This document shows, in pieces, positions 24,779-33,145 of a DNA stretch of 64,000 bases. Source of the DNA: Actinophytocola sp963825445. Lineage in GTDB: Bacteria > Actinomycetota > Actinomycetes > Mycobacteriales > Pseudonocardiaceae. Made by a program: the position numbers and the translations under genes. Numbering within the stretch: the stretch's first letter is position 1; each line of letters opens with the position of its first letter. Where the stretch lies: NCBI GenBank assembly GCA_963825445.1, contig CAWGTM010000020.1, positions 62,001 to 126,000 of the forward strand. The letters run 5' to 3'. Below the pieces are notes generated by a model. The model ran no database searches and was not told the origin of the DNA. It was given only the letters and a program-made list of their open reading frames with translations.

Positions 24779-25429
24779 TCAATAGCCAGGGTAGTCCAGT
24801 CGGGTGAAGGTGGCGGCCGCGTCGGCCAGCTCGGCCTCCGTCAGCAGGGTGGGCGTGCCGAGGGTGGCGGCCTGGCGATACACCTCGGCCAGCCACTCGA
24901 CCAGCTCGAGCCGGTCACACGCCTGCCCGATGTCGGTGCCGGTCGCCACGCTGCCGTGGTTGCGCAGCAGCGCGGCGTGGCGACCGTCGAGTGCCGACCG
25001 GACATGGGACGCCAGCTGAGTCGAGCCGAATGTCGCGTAGTCGGCCACGCGCACCACCCCGCCGAGCAGCACGGTCAGGTAGTGGATGGGCGGCAGCACG
25101 TCGTTCGTGGCGCCGACCGCCACCGACGCCATCGCGTGGGCGTGGGCGATGGCCGTCACCTCCGTGGACCGGTAGACGGCCAGGTGCAGCGGCAGCTCGG
25201 AGGTCGGCCGGGGTCCGTCGAGCACCGTCCCGTCCAGGTCAACGAGCGACAGTCGCTCGGCCGTGAGGTCGCCGAGCGTGGTCCCGGATCCGGTGGCCAG
25301 GACGTGGTCGCCGACGCGGACGGACAGGTTGCCGGCCGTGCCGGTCACCAACCCACCCTCGGCGAGCCGGCGTCCGGCGGCGATGAGTGCTCCGGCGGCC
25401 GCGCGGCGGCCGGGGACGAGATCGGTCAC
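24779..25429 (-). CDS. Class II aldolase/adducin-family protein
   Basis: 216 aa from GTG 25429, overlapping the stop of the LuxR-type regulator (GTGA). GTAGNLSVRVGDHVLATGSGTTLGDL and TSELPLHLAVYRS match the fuculose-phosphate-aldolase family; zinc ligands are visible in IAHAHAMAS (His pair) and LLRNHGSVATG (His), with the catalytic Glu at TSELPLH. Members cleave or epimerise sugar phosphates or act as decarboxylases; the substrate is not inferable. It is the last gene of the leftward Hsp70-regulator-aldolase operon. Confidence 0.87.
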   Translation of the reverse strand: MTDLVPGRRAAAGALIAAGRRLAEGGLVTGTAGNLSVRVGDHVLATGSGTTLGDLTAERLSLVDLDGTVLDGPRPTSELPLHLAVYRSTEVTAIAHAHAMASVAVGATNDVLPPIHYLTVLLGGVVRVADYATFGSTQLASHVRSALDGRHAALLRNHGSVATGTDIGQACDRLELVEWLAEVYRQAATLGTPTLLTEAELADAAATFTRLDYPGY

Positions 25430-27876
25430 GACCGCACCATCGCACGGAGCTGGGAGAGCAGTTCGCTGCGGCTGGTGGCGCCGAGTCGCTGGCGCATCCG
25501 GGCCATGTGGTGCTCGACCGTCTTCGCGGAGATGAACAGCCGGTCGCCCACGTCCTTGTACGTCATGCCCGACACCACCAGCTCGGCCACCTGCAGCTCG
25601 CGCTCGCTCAGGCTCACCTCGGCCACCAGCTCCGCCACGGGATCGGTCGGGACGTCGACCGCGCGCCGGGCGGTCACCGGTTTGCCCTGCAGGATCCGCG
25701 CGCAGTCCAGCAGCCGGACCATGGCCTTGCGGTCCGACGTGCGGGTGGCCGCGCGCCCGGCGAGACGGGCACCGTCCCAGCCGAACCCGGCGCCGTGCAG
25801 GGCGCGGGCGGCGTCCTCGACGGCGTCCGAGTCGACCTTGCCGGCCATCAGGTCCAGCCAGCACCGGGCGGCGTCGGCCACCACACCGAACTGCTCGTCA
25901 CGCGACGCGGCCGCGATCATCGCCTCGGTGTGTGCCTCGGCGTCGGCAGGCCGGTTGGCGATGACCGCCGCGTGCAACCCGTTCCACCACAGGGGAATCG
26001 CCCACAGCGGGGGGTCGCCGAGCGCGGTGAGGATGGCGCGGGCCTGGTCGAGATGGGCGGCCAGCCGGGCCTCGTCACCCAGCCGGGCGGCGGCCACCGT
26101 CAGCTCGCCGAGCGGCAGGAACGTGAACAGGTCCATGGGGTGGCGCAGCAACGCCTCCCCGGCCTGCAGCCAGGCGCGGCCGAGGGTGGCGGTGTCACCC
26201 GCGCGGCGCGCGAGCCCCAGCTCGATGGCGACCGCGAACAGCCAGTCGCGTGGTTCGAGCCGCGGGTAGGACTTGCGGATGTCCGCCAGTTCCCGTTCCG
26301 TCTCAGGCAGCGAGCCGCGCACCATGGTGATCCACGTGCGCAGCAGTCGGTGCCGTGGCGCGAGCGGGATGCCACCCGTGCCGGCCGCGACCGCGCGCTC
26401 CAGCAGGGAAGTCGCGGTGGTCAGCTCGCCGTAGTGCAGGGCGAGCAGCGCGCCGAGCGCGGCGGGCGAGTCGGGCAGCAGCACGCCACGGCCGACCGGC
26501 TCGAGCATGCCGGCCGCGCGGACCATCATGGACAACGCGGTGGTGGGCGTGCCGGTGACCGACTCGTGCAGCCCCTGTGTCATCAGGGCGATCGCGCTGG
26601 CCAGCGACGTCGGCGGACCGTCCGAGGTGGACGTCTCACGCAGTTCCCTGGCCTCGGTCAGCGCGCCGACGCCCACCAGGCCGAGCGCGGCGAACCGGGC
26701 GCCGTCCTCGGTGCCCGACCAGCGGTAGAGCTGGGCGCTGCGGGCCAGCTGCCCGCGGTGCGCGAGCGCGGCGGCCGCCACCCCGGCCGCGTGGCGGCGC
26801 AGGGGAGCGGACTCCGTGGTGATCACCTGGTCGGCCAGCCGCAGCGCGCCGTCGAGGTCGCCGGCCAGGGCGAGGGCCTCGGCCCGGCGGGCGCCGACGT
26901 CCAACGGTGGACGGCCGGCGGTGACCGCGCCCTCGTACATCTTCGCGGCGAGCGCCGGGTCGGTCGGCAGTGCCTCGACGGCCGCCGCCTCGAACGCGGT
27001 GGCCGCCGAAGCGCCGCCGATGCCGGTGCCGACGAGTGGTCGCATGAGCGCGAGCACCTGCCCGCCGCGGGCCAGTTGGAGTTCGGCCAGTCGCTGGCGC
27101 ATCCAGGCGCGGCGTTCGACCGGGACGAGGACGCGGATGGCGCGGCGCGCGATCGGCAGCAGCGCGCCTGCCGTGCCGACCAGCCCGGTCGACCGCGCGG
27201 CGGCCACGATGTCGCCGACGGCCACCGAGTCGCGGTCGAGCAGGTCGACCAGCAGGTCCAGGTGCAGGCCGACACCCGCGTCGGCCGCGATGACGAACCG
27301 CAGCACGTCGTCGTCGAGCCGGCCGAACTCCGCGCGGAACTCGGCGAGGGCGGCGGCCGGCACGTCCAGCTCGCCGGGGTTCCCGGAGGTCATCGTGCGG
27401 ACCAGCAGCTCCACGAACCCGGGCACGCCACCCGTCTGGGTGTGCACGAACTCGGCGAGCTTGTCGGAACGCCGGGCGGGCGGGAGGCAGGCCCGGACCT
27501 GCGCCGGTGTGAACGGCGCCGGCAGTACGTGGTCGGTCAGGAGGTCGAGCAGTTCGGTGAGCGCGGCGGACCGGGGCCACGGCCGGGCGGCGACGATCAG
27601 CCGGGTGTCGGTGGCCAGCTCGCGGAGGTGGCGCAGGTCGGCGTCGTCGAGCAGGTGCGCGTCGTCGACCAGCAGGACCTCGCCGCCGGGCTCGGGCGTG
27701 GTGCGGACGTCGACGCCGGCCGCGCGCATGCGTTCGCCCAGGTGGTCGAGCAGCGTGGTCTTGCCGTACGCGCCGGGCGCGACGATGCCGACGTGCGCGC
27801 CCGGCCGGGTGTCGGCGGCCACCGCGTCGAGGTGGCGGGCGGCGACCTCGTCGAGGAGCAGTTGGCCTGGCCTCAT
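25426..27876 (-). CDS. LuxR-family regulator with AAA ATPase domain, IniR-like
   Basis: 816 aa from ATG 27876. The N-terminal ATPase has a modified P-loop APGAYGKTTLLDHL (near residue 34) and Walker B VLLVDDAHLL. The middle is helical repeat. The C-terminal LuxR helix-turn-helix reads LSERELQVAELVVSGMTYKDVGDRLFISAKTVEHHMARMRQRLGATSRSELLSQL. In mycobacteria an ATPase-LuxR protein (IniR) lies next to iniBAC and activates it. Here the gene is in the operon divergent from iniB, iniA and iniC, matching that arrangement. The ATGA start overlaps the Hsp70 stop. Confidence 0.8.
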   Translation of the reverse strand: MRPGQLLLDEVAARHLDAVAADTRPGAHVGIVAPGAYGKTTLLDHLGERMRAAGVDVRTTPEPGGEVLLVDDAHLLDDADLRHLRELATDTRLIVAARPWPRSAALTELLDLLTDHVLPAPFTPAQVRACLPPARRSDKLAEFVHTQTGGVPGFVELLVRTMTSGNPGELDVPAAALAEFRAEFGRLDDDVLRFVIAADAGVGLHLDLLVDLLDRDSVAVGDIVAAARSTGLVGTAGALLPIARRAIRVLVPVERRAWMRQRLAELQLARGGQVLALMRPLVGTGIGGASAATAFEAAAVEALPTDPALAAKMYEGAVTAGRPPLDVGARRAEALALAGDLDGALRLADQVITTESAPLRRHAAGVAAAALAHRGQLARSAQLYRWSGTEDGARFAALGLVGVGALTEARELRETSTSDGPPTSLASAIALMTQGLHESVTGTPTTALSMMVRAAGMLEPVGRGVLLPDSPAALGALLALHYGELTTATSLLERAVAAGTGGIPLAPRHRLLRTWITMVRGSLPETERELADIRKSYPRLEPRDWLFAVAIELGLARRAGDTATLGRAWLQAGEALLRHPMDLFTFLPLGELTVAAARLGDEARLAAHLDQARAILTALGDPPLWAIPLWWNGLHAAVIANRPADAEAHTEAMIAAASRDEQFGVVADAARCWLDLMAGKVDSDAVEDAARALHGAGFGWDGARLAGRAATRTSDRKAMVRLLDCARILQGKPVTARRAVDVPTDPVAELVAEVSLSERELQVAELVVSGMTYKDVGDRLFISAKTVEHHMARMRQRLGATSRSELLSQLRAMVRS

Positions 27877-29276
27877 CGGTCGTCCTCGGTGGCTTCTGCG
27901 TAGTCGCGGCGACGGCGGGGGCGGATCTGGGAGTCCTGCGAGTCGTCATCCTCGAAGTCCCAGGCCCGGTCCTGGTCTCTCGGGCGGTGATCCGGTTGGC
28001 CCCTGCGGGTCATTTTCGCCATGCCCCGGGGTGGTGGTTCCAGCGGCTGGATCTCCACCGGGGGGCGCGGCGGGGGCGGGCCGATGTCGGCCACCTCGCC
28101 CAGGTCGGGGAGGTCGTCCTCGAAATCCGCCTCGTCCATGCGCATGAGGTCGGTGTGCTGGGTGACCGACTGCTGGGTGACCGATGACGTCGGCGTCACC
28201 GCGAGGGCGGGGGCCCGGACCGTCGGTTTCGCCACCTTCGCGGCCGCCAGCGCGGCACCTCGGGCGATCGCCGTACCCGGGTCGGCCGCCGCCACCACCC
28301 TCGCTCGCACGGCGGCCGCCACGAGTTCGGCCACCAGCGGGATCCGCGCGCTGCCGCCCACCAGGACCACGGCGCGCAGTTCCGCGTCCTTCGACTCGGC
28401 CGCCTTGATCGTGCGGACCAACAGGTCGACCGTGCTCTCCACGGCCGGTCGGACCAGCTGCTCGAACGCGCTGCGGCTCACAGCCACCGACGCGCGGCGG
28501 GTGCCCGGCGGCGCGGGGATGGTCACCGCGATCTCCGTGGACAGCCGTTCCTTCGCCTCGACACACGCGCCGCGCAGGCCGGCCAGCGACGCCCCGGCCA
28601 CGTCACCCAGCTCGGCGAGCACGTGGTCGGCCAGCAGGTCGTCGAACAGCGCGCCGCCGAGCATCTCGACGCTGTCCGCGTGCCCGCACAGCTCGAACCC
28701 GAAAGCGCCGCGCCGCAGCACGGCCGCCTCGAACCGGCCGGCGCCCAGCGAGTACACGGCCAACTGCTCGCCGACCTCGACGCGGTCACCGGCCGCGTGC
28801 GCCTCGGCGGCCGCCACGGGCCTGGGCAGCAGGGTCAGCTCGGGCAGGTTCACGTCACGCAGCGCACCGAGCAGAGCCGCTCGCCGGTGCGTACCCCAGC
28901 CCACCGGATGGGTGACAACCAGTTGGGTTGCGGGCATGACCTCGATTTCCTCGGCGCGGTCGACCACCCAGCCGACGAGCGCGGCCATGAGCATCTCCGC
29001 CGGATAGTGCCGGCCGCCGAGCGCCAGGGGGATCTCGTCGCCGATGCGGTCCAGGAAGAACCGGGCCGCGCGGTCCGGGCGCATGGCCGCGTGCCGCAAC
29101 GCCTCGGAGCCGACCTCGACCGCGTGGTGGTCGGTCAGGTGCAGCACGGAGGCGACTCCCGCCCGCTCGCCGTCGAGCGGCACGACCTGCGGTTCCTGCC
29201 AGCCTTCCTGGTCGTTGCGGCTGATCGCCGCGGTGGTCCGGGCGGTCCCCAGGTCGATGCCGAGGGCATAGGGCAT
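27873..29276 (-). CDS. Hsp70-family protein with acidic C-terminal tail and no substrate-binding domain
   Basis: 467 aa from ATG 29276. The actin-type ATPase core covers about 1-345: phosphate-1 ALGIDLGTARTTAAI, VVTHPVGWG, phosphate-2-like LAVYSLGAGRFEAAVL and adenosine motif VVLVGGSARIPLVAELV. After about 350 there is no SBD-beta; instead a Pro/Asp/Glu/Arg-rich disordered tail (DEADFEDDLPDLGEVADIGPPPPRPPVE ...). Similar truncated Hsp70s accompany ini-type operons in other actinobacteria as far as I recall. First gene of the leftward operon, divergent from iniB. It probably acts as a nucleotide-dependent partner rather than a classical chaperone. Confidence 0.85.
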   Translation of the reverse strand: MPYALGIDLGTARTTAAISRNDQEGWQEPQVVPLDGERAGVASVLHLTDHHAVEVGSEALRHAAMRPDRAARFFLDRIGDEIPLALGGRHYPAEMLMAALVGWVVDRAEEIEVMPATQLVVTHPVGWGTHRRAALLGALRDVNLPELTLLPRPVAAAEAHAAGDRVEVGEQLAVYSLGAGRFEAAVLRRGAFGFELCGHADSVEMLGGALFDDLLADHVLAELGDVAGASLAGLRGACVEAKERLSTEIAVTIPAPPGTRRASVAVSRSAFEQLVRPAVESTVDLLVRTIKAAESKDAELRAVVLVGGSARIPLVAELVAAAVRARVVAAADPGTAIARGAALAAAKVAKPTVRAPALAVTPTSSVTQQSVTQHTDLMRMDEADFEDDLPDLGEVADIGPPPPRPPVEIQPLEPPPRGMAKMTRRGQPDHRPRDQDRAWDFEDDDSQDSQIRPRRRRDYAEATEDDR

Positions 29277-29568
29277 GCGGGCGTTTCCTCCGTCCGTGAC
29301 CGCCGTCCGTAACCGGTTCGTGACCGGTTCCGGGTAGTTAGTACCAGCATCCGCCCCCCTTGGGGCAACCCCCCGTAGTCGTTGCGGGCGATCCCCTAAC
29401 CCCCTAACGGATTAGTGATTCTTCGCCCTATGAGTCCACCAGACAACTGTGGGTGATCCCCGATGTACCCCGTCTGGAGTATCCCTACCTTCATCACCCA
29501 CAGCGCAAGGCGCTTGATCGCCGGCGTGTTCGACCCCCACGAATCGAAGATCCGCGAGGAGAAATTCG
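29277..29568. promoter_or_regulatory. Divergent ini-type control region with an 11-bp inverted repeat
   Basis: This 292-bp gap separates the Hsp70 operon from iniB. CTGTGGGTGAT (29447-29457) and ATCACCCACAG (29493-29503) are perfect arms separated by 35 bp, which puts their centres 46 bp apart, on nearly the same helix face. Between and before them are several C-runs (CCCCCTTGGGG near 29357, CCCCTAACCCCCTAACGG near 29393-29410). IniB has GAGGAG at 29556-29561 before TTG 29569. An IniR-type activator site is the natural reading. Confidence 0.55.
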
Positions 29569-31218
29569 TTGTCTTACTCGTTCGAGACCCTGCAGGACTT
29601 CGTGTTGAACCTGGTCAACGACCAGGCCGCGAAGGCCGCGTACGACGCTGACCCGCTCGGCGCGCTCGCCGACGCCGGTCTCGGTGACCTCACCGAGGCC
29701 GACGTGGCCGAGGTCTTCCCGCTCGTGACCGACAGCCTGCCCGCCGTGCCGGGCTTCGACGCCGGTGCGGGCGCTGATGCCAGCGCTGACGCCAGCGCTG
29801 ACGCCGGCGCGGGCTCGGACGCGCTGCCGGGCCTGGACGCGCTGCCGGGCCTGGACGGGCTGCCGGGCCTGGACGCCCTGCCGGTCGGGCTTCCCCTCGA
29901 CGGCCTGCCCAGCCTGCCGGAGCTTCCCGGTCTGGGTGACCTGCCGCTGCCGGTCGACGGGCTGCCGGGCCTGGACGCCCTGCCGGTCGGGCTTCCCCTC
30001 GACGGCCTGCCCAGCCTGCCGGAGCTTCCCGGTCTGGGTGACCTGCCGCTGCCGGTCGACGGGCTGCCCGGCCTGGACGCCCTGCCCGGCCTGGACGCCC
30101 TGCCCGGCGTGGGTGACCTGCCGCTGCCGGTCGACGGGCTGCCCGGCCTGGACGCCCTGCCGATCCCCGGTCTCGACGGCCTCCCGGCTCTCGGCGACGG
30201 CTCGGGCGAAGGTCTCCCCCTCGACCACCTGCCCGGCGTCCCGGAGCTGCCCGAGATGGCGGCCGGCCTCCCGAACCTGCCGCACCTCCCCGAGGTCCCC
30301 GGCCTGCCGGGGCTGCCCACCGGCCCGCTCGACGACCTGACCGGCAAGGTGGACGACACCCTCCACACGGTCATCCCCCCGCTGCCCGAGCTGCCGACCC
30401 TCCCGGTCGACCTGCCGAGCATCCCGGACCTGCCCGAGCTCGAGGTCCCGGGCGCCACCGTCGCCGGCGAGGCCGAGTTCTCCATGGACGAGTTCGCCGC
30501 CACGGTTTCCGGCACTACCGAGTTCGGTGAGGCCGGTGCCGGCGTCGTCGGCGAGGAGGACAGCCTGTCCGCCTGGGGCGGCATCGAGACCGACGCCGGC
30601 GAGCTGTCCGGTGGCCTGTACCTCGACGAGGACGTCCTCGCCGTCGGTGCGGAGACCCCGGCCGGCACGTTCGGCATCGACACCACGATCGACTACACCT
30701 TCGAGCCGGCCAACCCGGCCGACCTACTCGACTCGGACGCCCTCGGCAGCGCCGGTGACGCGGTCACCGGCACCGTCGCGAGCTACGCCACTCCCGCCGC
30801 GCTGGCCGGCGTCATCGCCGACGGCTCGGACTCGCTGGCTGACCTGCTGACCGGCACCGCCGGCACGGTCGCCGACGCGGTCAGCACCGGTGGTCACGCG
30901 GTGGCCGACGAGGTGGCCGACGCGCCCGTCCCGGCCGCCGAGCTGCCGGCCATGCTCGAGGTTCCGGCTCTGCCGGCGCTGCCCGAGGTTCCGGTCGTGG
31001 ACGACCTGCCCGTGGGCCTCGACAACCTGCCGGTCGGCCTGGACAACCTGCCGCTCGACCTCCCGTCGCTGCCGGTGGACCTGCCGATCGACCTGCCGAC
31101 GCTCCCCGCCAACCCGGTGGTGGACGTCGTCGGCGCGAGCCCGGTCGGCGGCGTGGCCGACTCGGCGCTCAGCCCGGTCACCGACCTGACCGACGACCTG
31201 GGTCTGGACCTTCTCTGA
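29569..31218 (+). CDS. iniB: IniB-like protein with Leu-Pro hexad repeats
   Basis: 549 aa from TTG 29569, seven bases after GAGGAG. Residues 1-55 (SYSFETLQDFVLNLVNDQAAKAAYDADPLGALADAGLGDLTEADVAEVFPLV) are the IniB N-terminal domain. Then an Ala/Asp linker and about 180 residues of hexad-like repeats of the type L-P-G-L-D-A / L-P-S-L-P-E, including an exact duplication of 34 residues. A mixed Gly/Ala/Asp/Glu middle follows, then Leu-Pro-rich repeats again. No signal peptide or membrane span is seen. In M. tuberculosis iniB is the first gene of an operon induced by cell-wall inhibitors; its product is glycine-rich with no known activity. Followed by a strong hairpin, then iniA. Confidence 0.8.
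   Translation: MSYSFETLQDFVLNLVNDQAAKAAYDADPLGALADAGLGDLTEADVAEVFPLVTDSLPAVPGFDAGAGADASADASADAGAGSDALPGLDALPGLDGLPGLDALPVGLPLDGLPSLPELPGLGDLPLPVDGLPGLDALPVGLPLDGLPSLPELPGLGDLPLPVDGLPGLDALPGLDALPGVGDLPLPVDGLPGLDALPIPGLDGLPALGDGSGEGLPLDHLPGVPELPEMAAGLPNLPHLPEVPGLPGLPTGPLDDLTGKVDDTLHTVIPPLPELPTLPVDLPSIPDLPELEVPGATVAGEAEFSMDEFAATVSGTTEFGEAGAGVVGEEDSLSAWGGIETDAGELSGGLYLDEDVLAVGAETPAGTFGIDTTIDYTFEPANPADLLDSDALGSAGDAVTGTVASYATPAALAGVIADGSDSLADLLTGTAGTVADAVSTGGHAVADEVADAPVPAAELPAMLEVPALPALPEVPVVDDLPVGLDNLPVGLDNLPLDLPSLPVDLPIDLPTLPANPVVDVVGASPVGGVADSALSPVTDLTDDLGLDLL
29857..30060 (+). repeat. Perfect 102-bp tandem duplication inside iniB
   Basis: 29857-29958 and 29959-30060 are identical over 102 bp (34 codons, GLPGLDALPVGLPLDGLPSL through LPLPVD). 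No silent differences are seen, so the duplication is recent or maintained by conversion. Shorter related units flank it. Confidence 0.95.
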
Positions 31219-31248
31219 TCCAGCACTGAGGGGTATGCCCCACCCCAT

Positions 31249-31286
31249 GGGCCGGGGTCCGTTGAACCACACACGGACCCCGGCCC
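31249..31286 (+). terminator. Strong hairpin between iniB and iniA
   Basis: GGGCCGGGGTCCGT (31249-31262) and ACGGACCCCGGCCC (31273-31286) are perfect 14-bp arms around a 10-nt loop, 31 bp after the iniB stop, followed by CCTTTCG. It could terminate or attenuate iniB transcripts; GTG 31325 of iniA lies 38 bp downstream. Confidence 0.75.
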
Positions 31287-31324
31287 CCTTTCGCCCGAAT
31301 GGGTTAGCGGGCACACTCTTCCGG

Positions 31325-33145
31325 GTGAGGAATCCGCCTTGGCTCACCGTTCTAGACGACACCATCGCGGCCTGCATTGCTCACCACCGGTCTGACCTGG
31401 CCGGAAAGTTGGAGCGCAGGCGGTCGTTGCTTCTCGACCCCAAGTTGCGGGTGCCGGTGATCGGCGAGCTGAACCAGGGCAAGAGCCAGTTGGTCAACGC
31501 TCTCGTGAACGCCGAAGTGTGTGCGGTGGGCGACGATGTGACCACGATCACGACAACTTCCGTGGAGCATTCCGAGGCCCCGGCCGCGGCTCTCGTGGCC
31601 GACGCTCCCACGGTCGGACGCCGCGCGATCGGCCCGGCCGGTGCGTCCGCCCGGGTGCCGATCCCGGTCGACGAGGTGGCGAAACGCGCGCTCGTCAGCC
31701 AGCGCAGCGACGTCCACGCCGAGGTCGGCCTGCCCCGCGACCTGCTGGCCAACGGTCTCGTCCTCATCGACACCCCCGGCCTCGGCGGGGTCGGCACCCT
31801 GCGCCGGGCCAGCACGTTCGAGGCGCTGGCCACGGCCGACGCCGTTCTGATGATCTCCGACGCCACCTGCGAGCTGTGTGCGTCCGAGTTGGACCTGCTC
31901 AAGGAGGTGGCCGCCGTGTGTCCGGTGGTCACCGTGGTCCTCACCAAGATCGACATGGTGCCGCGTTGGCGCCGGGTGGCCGAGCGCAACCGCGCCCGCC
32001 TCGCGGCGGCCGGCCTGCGGGTGAAGGTGATCCCCGTGTCCGCGTCCGTCCGGCTGGCCGCCGCGCGTGCGGGCGACAAACAGCTGAACGCCGAGTCCGG
32101 CTTCGTCGACCTGGTCCGCAGCCTGCGCCAGGACGTGATCGACAACGGTGAGGCGTTGGCTTTGGGCACGACCGCCGCCATGACCGCGAAGGTCACCCAG
32201 CAGCTGCTCACTCCGCTGCACACCGCGCTCACCGAGCACCAGAACGACAAGCAGGGTCGCGCGCAGCTCCAGTGGCGGGCCGCGCAGCGCCGGATCGAGG
32301 TCCTGCGCAAGCGGACCACCCGCTGGCAGACGATGCTGAACGACGAGGTTGCCGACCTCATCTCCGACGTCGAGTACGACCTGCGCGACCGGACCAGGAA
32401 GATCAACCGCATCGCCGACGAGTACTTCGACTCGGCTGACCCGTCCAAGACCTGGGACGACTTCGAGGACTGGCTGCGCGACACGCTCATCGAGACGGCC
32501 GACATCAACTTCGCGTGGCTGGTCGAGCGGTTCGTCCACGTGGCTGACAAGATCGCCAGGCAGGTGGCGCTCGACGAGGCGATCCCCGACGCGCTCGCCA
32601 CCGACGGCCTGCTCGACCACGTCGGCGACCTCGAACCGCCCCGGCTGGAGAAGTTCACGGTCAGCCAGCAGCTGTTCGTGGGCCTGCGCGGCTCCTACGG
32701 CGGCCTGCTGATGTTCGGTCTGGCCACCACGATCGCCGGGATGTCGCTCATCAACCCGATCTCCATCGGCGCGGGCGTGGCGTTCGGTGCGAAGAGTGTG
32801 TGGGACGAACGCGGCAGCCGGCTCAAGCGCCGTCAGGCCCTGGCCAAGTCGACCGCGCAGCGCCACGTCGACGACTTCTTCCTGTCCTACAACAAGGCCA
32901 GCCGCGACACGGCACGCATGTTCCAGCGCAACCTGCGTGATCACTTCACGGCCGTGGTGGAGAAACTCCAGGCGGGCATCAACGAGCGGGCGGCCACGGC
33001 CAAGCGCGCGGCCGAGGTGGACCTGGCCGACCGAACCCGCCGCAGTCAGGAGATCACCCGGGAGATGGAGCGCCTCGTGGGGCTGCACAAGAGAATCCAG
33101 GCCCTGGTCGGATCGGGAGGCGAAGTGCGGAGTCTCACCGCGTGA
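31325..33145 (+). CDS. iniA: IniA-like dynamin-family GTPase
   Basis: 606 aa from GTG 31325; the in-frame ATG at 31235 was rejected because a hairpin separates it from the body and the extra residues are not conserved-looking. GTPase motifs: G1 GELNQGKS (47-54), switch Thr in VTTITTTSVEH, G3 DTPGLGG, G4 TKID. Helical stalk residues follow, and a hydrophobic paddle-like segment GGLLMFGLATTIAGMSLINPISIGAGVAFG lies near 455-485. Mycobacterial IniA is a bacterial dynamin that binds and cuts membranes. The last 4 bp overlap iniC. CACACT lies seven bases before the start, so a separate leaderless promoter is possible. Confidence 0.87.
   Translation: MRNPPWLTVLDDTIAACIAHHRSDLAGKLERRRSLLLDPKLRVPVIGELNQGKSQLVNALVNAEVCAVGDDVTTITTTSVEHSEAPAAALVADAPTVGRRAIGPAGASARVPIPVDEVAKRALVSQRSDVHAEVGLPRDLLANGLVLIDTPGLGGVGTLRRASTFEALATADAVLMISDATCELCASELDLLKEVAAVCPVVTVVLTKIDMVPRWRRVAERNRARLAAAGLRVKVIPVSASVRLAAARAGDKQLNAESGFVDLVRSLRQDVIDNGEALALGTTAAMTAKVTQQLLTPLHTALTEHQNDKQGRAQLQWRAAQRRIEVLRKRTTRWQTMLNDEVADLISDVEYDLRDRTRKINRIADEYFDSADPSKTWDDFEDWLRDTLIETADINFAWLVERFVHVADKIARQVALDEAIPDALATDGLLDHVGDLEPPRLEKFTVSQQLFVGLRGSYGGLLMFGLATTIAGMSLINPISIGAGVAFGAKSVWDERGSRLKRRQALAKSTAQRHVDDFFLSYNKASRDTARMFQRNLRDHFTAVVEKLQAGINERAATAKRAAEVDLADRTRRSQEITREMERLVGLHKRIQALVGSGGEVRSLTA

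Noticed and set aside
29569..31218. IniB-like ORF as an adhesin or PE/PPE-type surface protein
   Set aside because: No signal peptide or anchor, and neighbours are the ini genes; the N-terminal 55 residues fit the IniB domain better.
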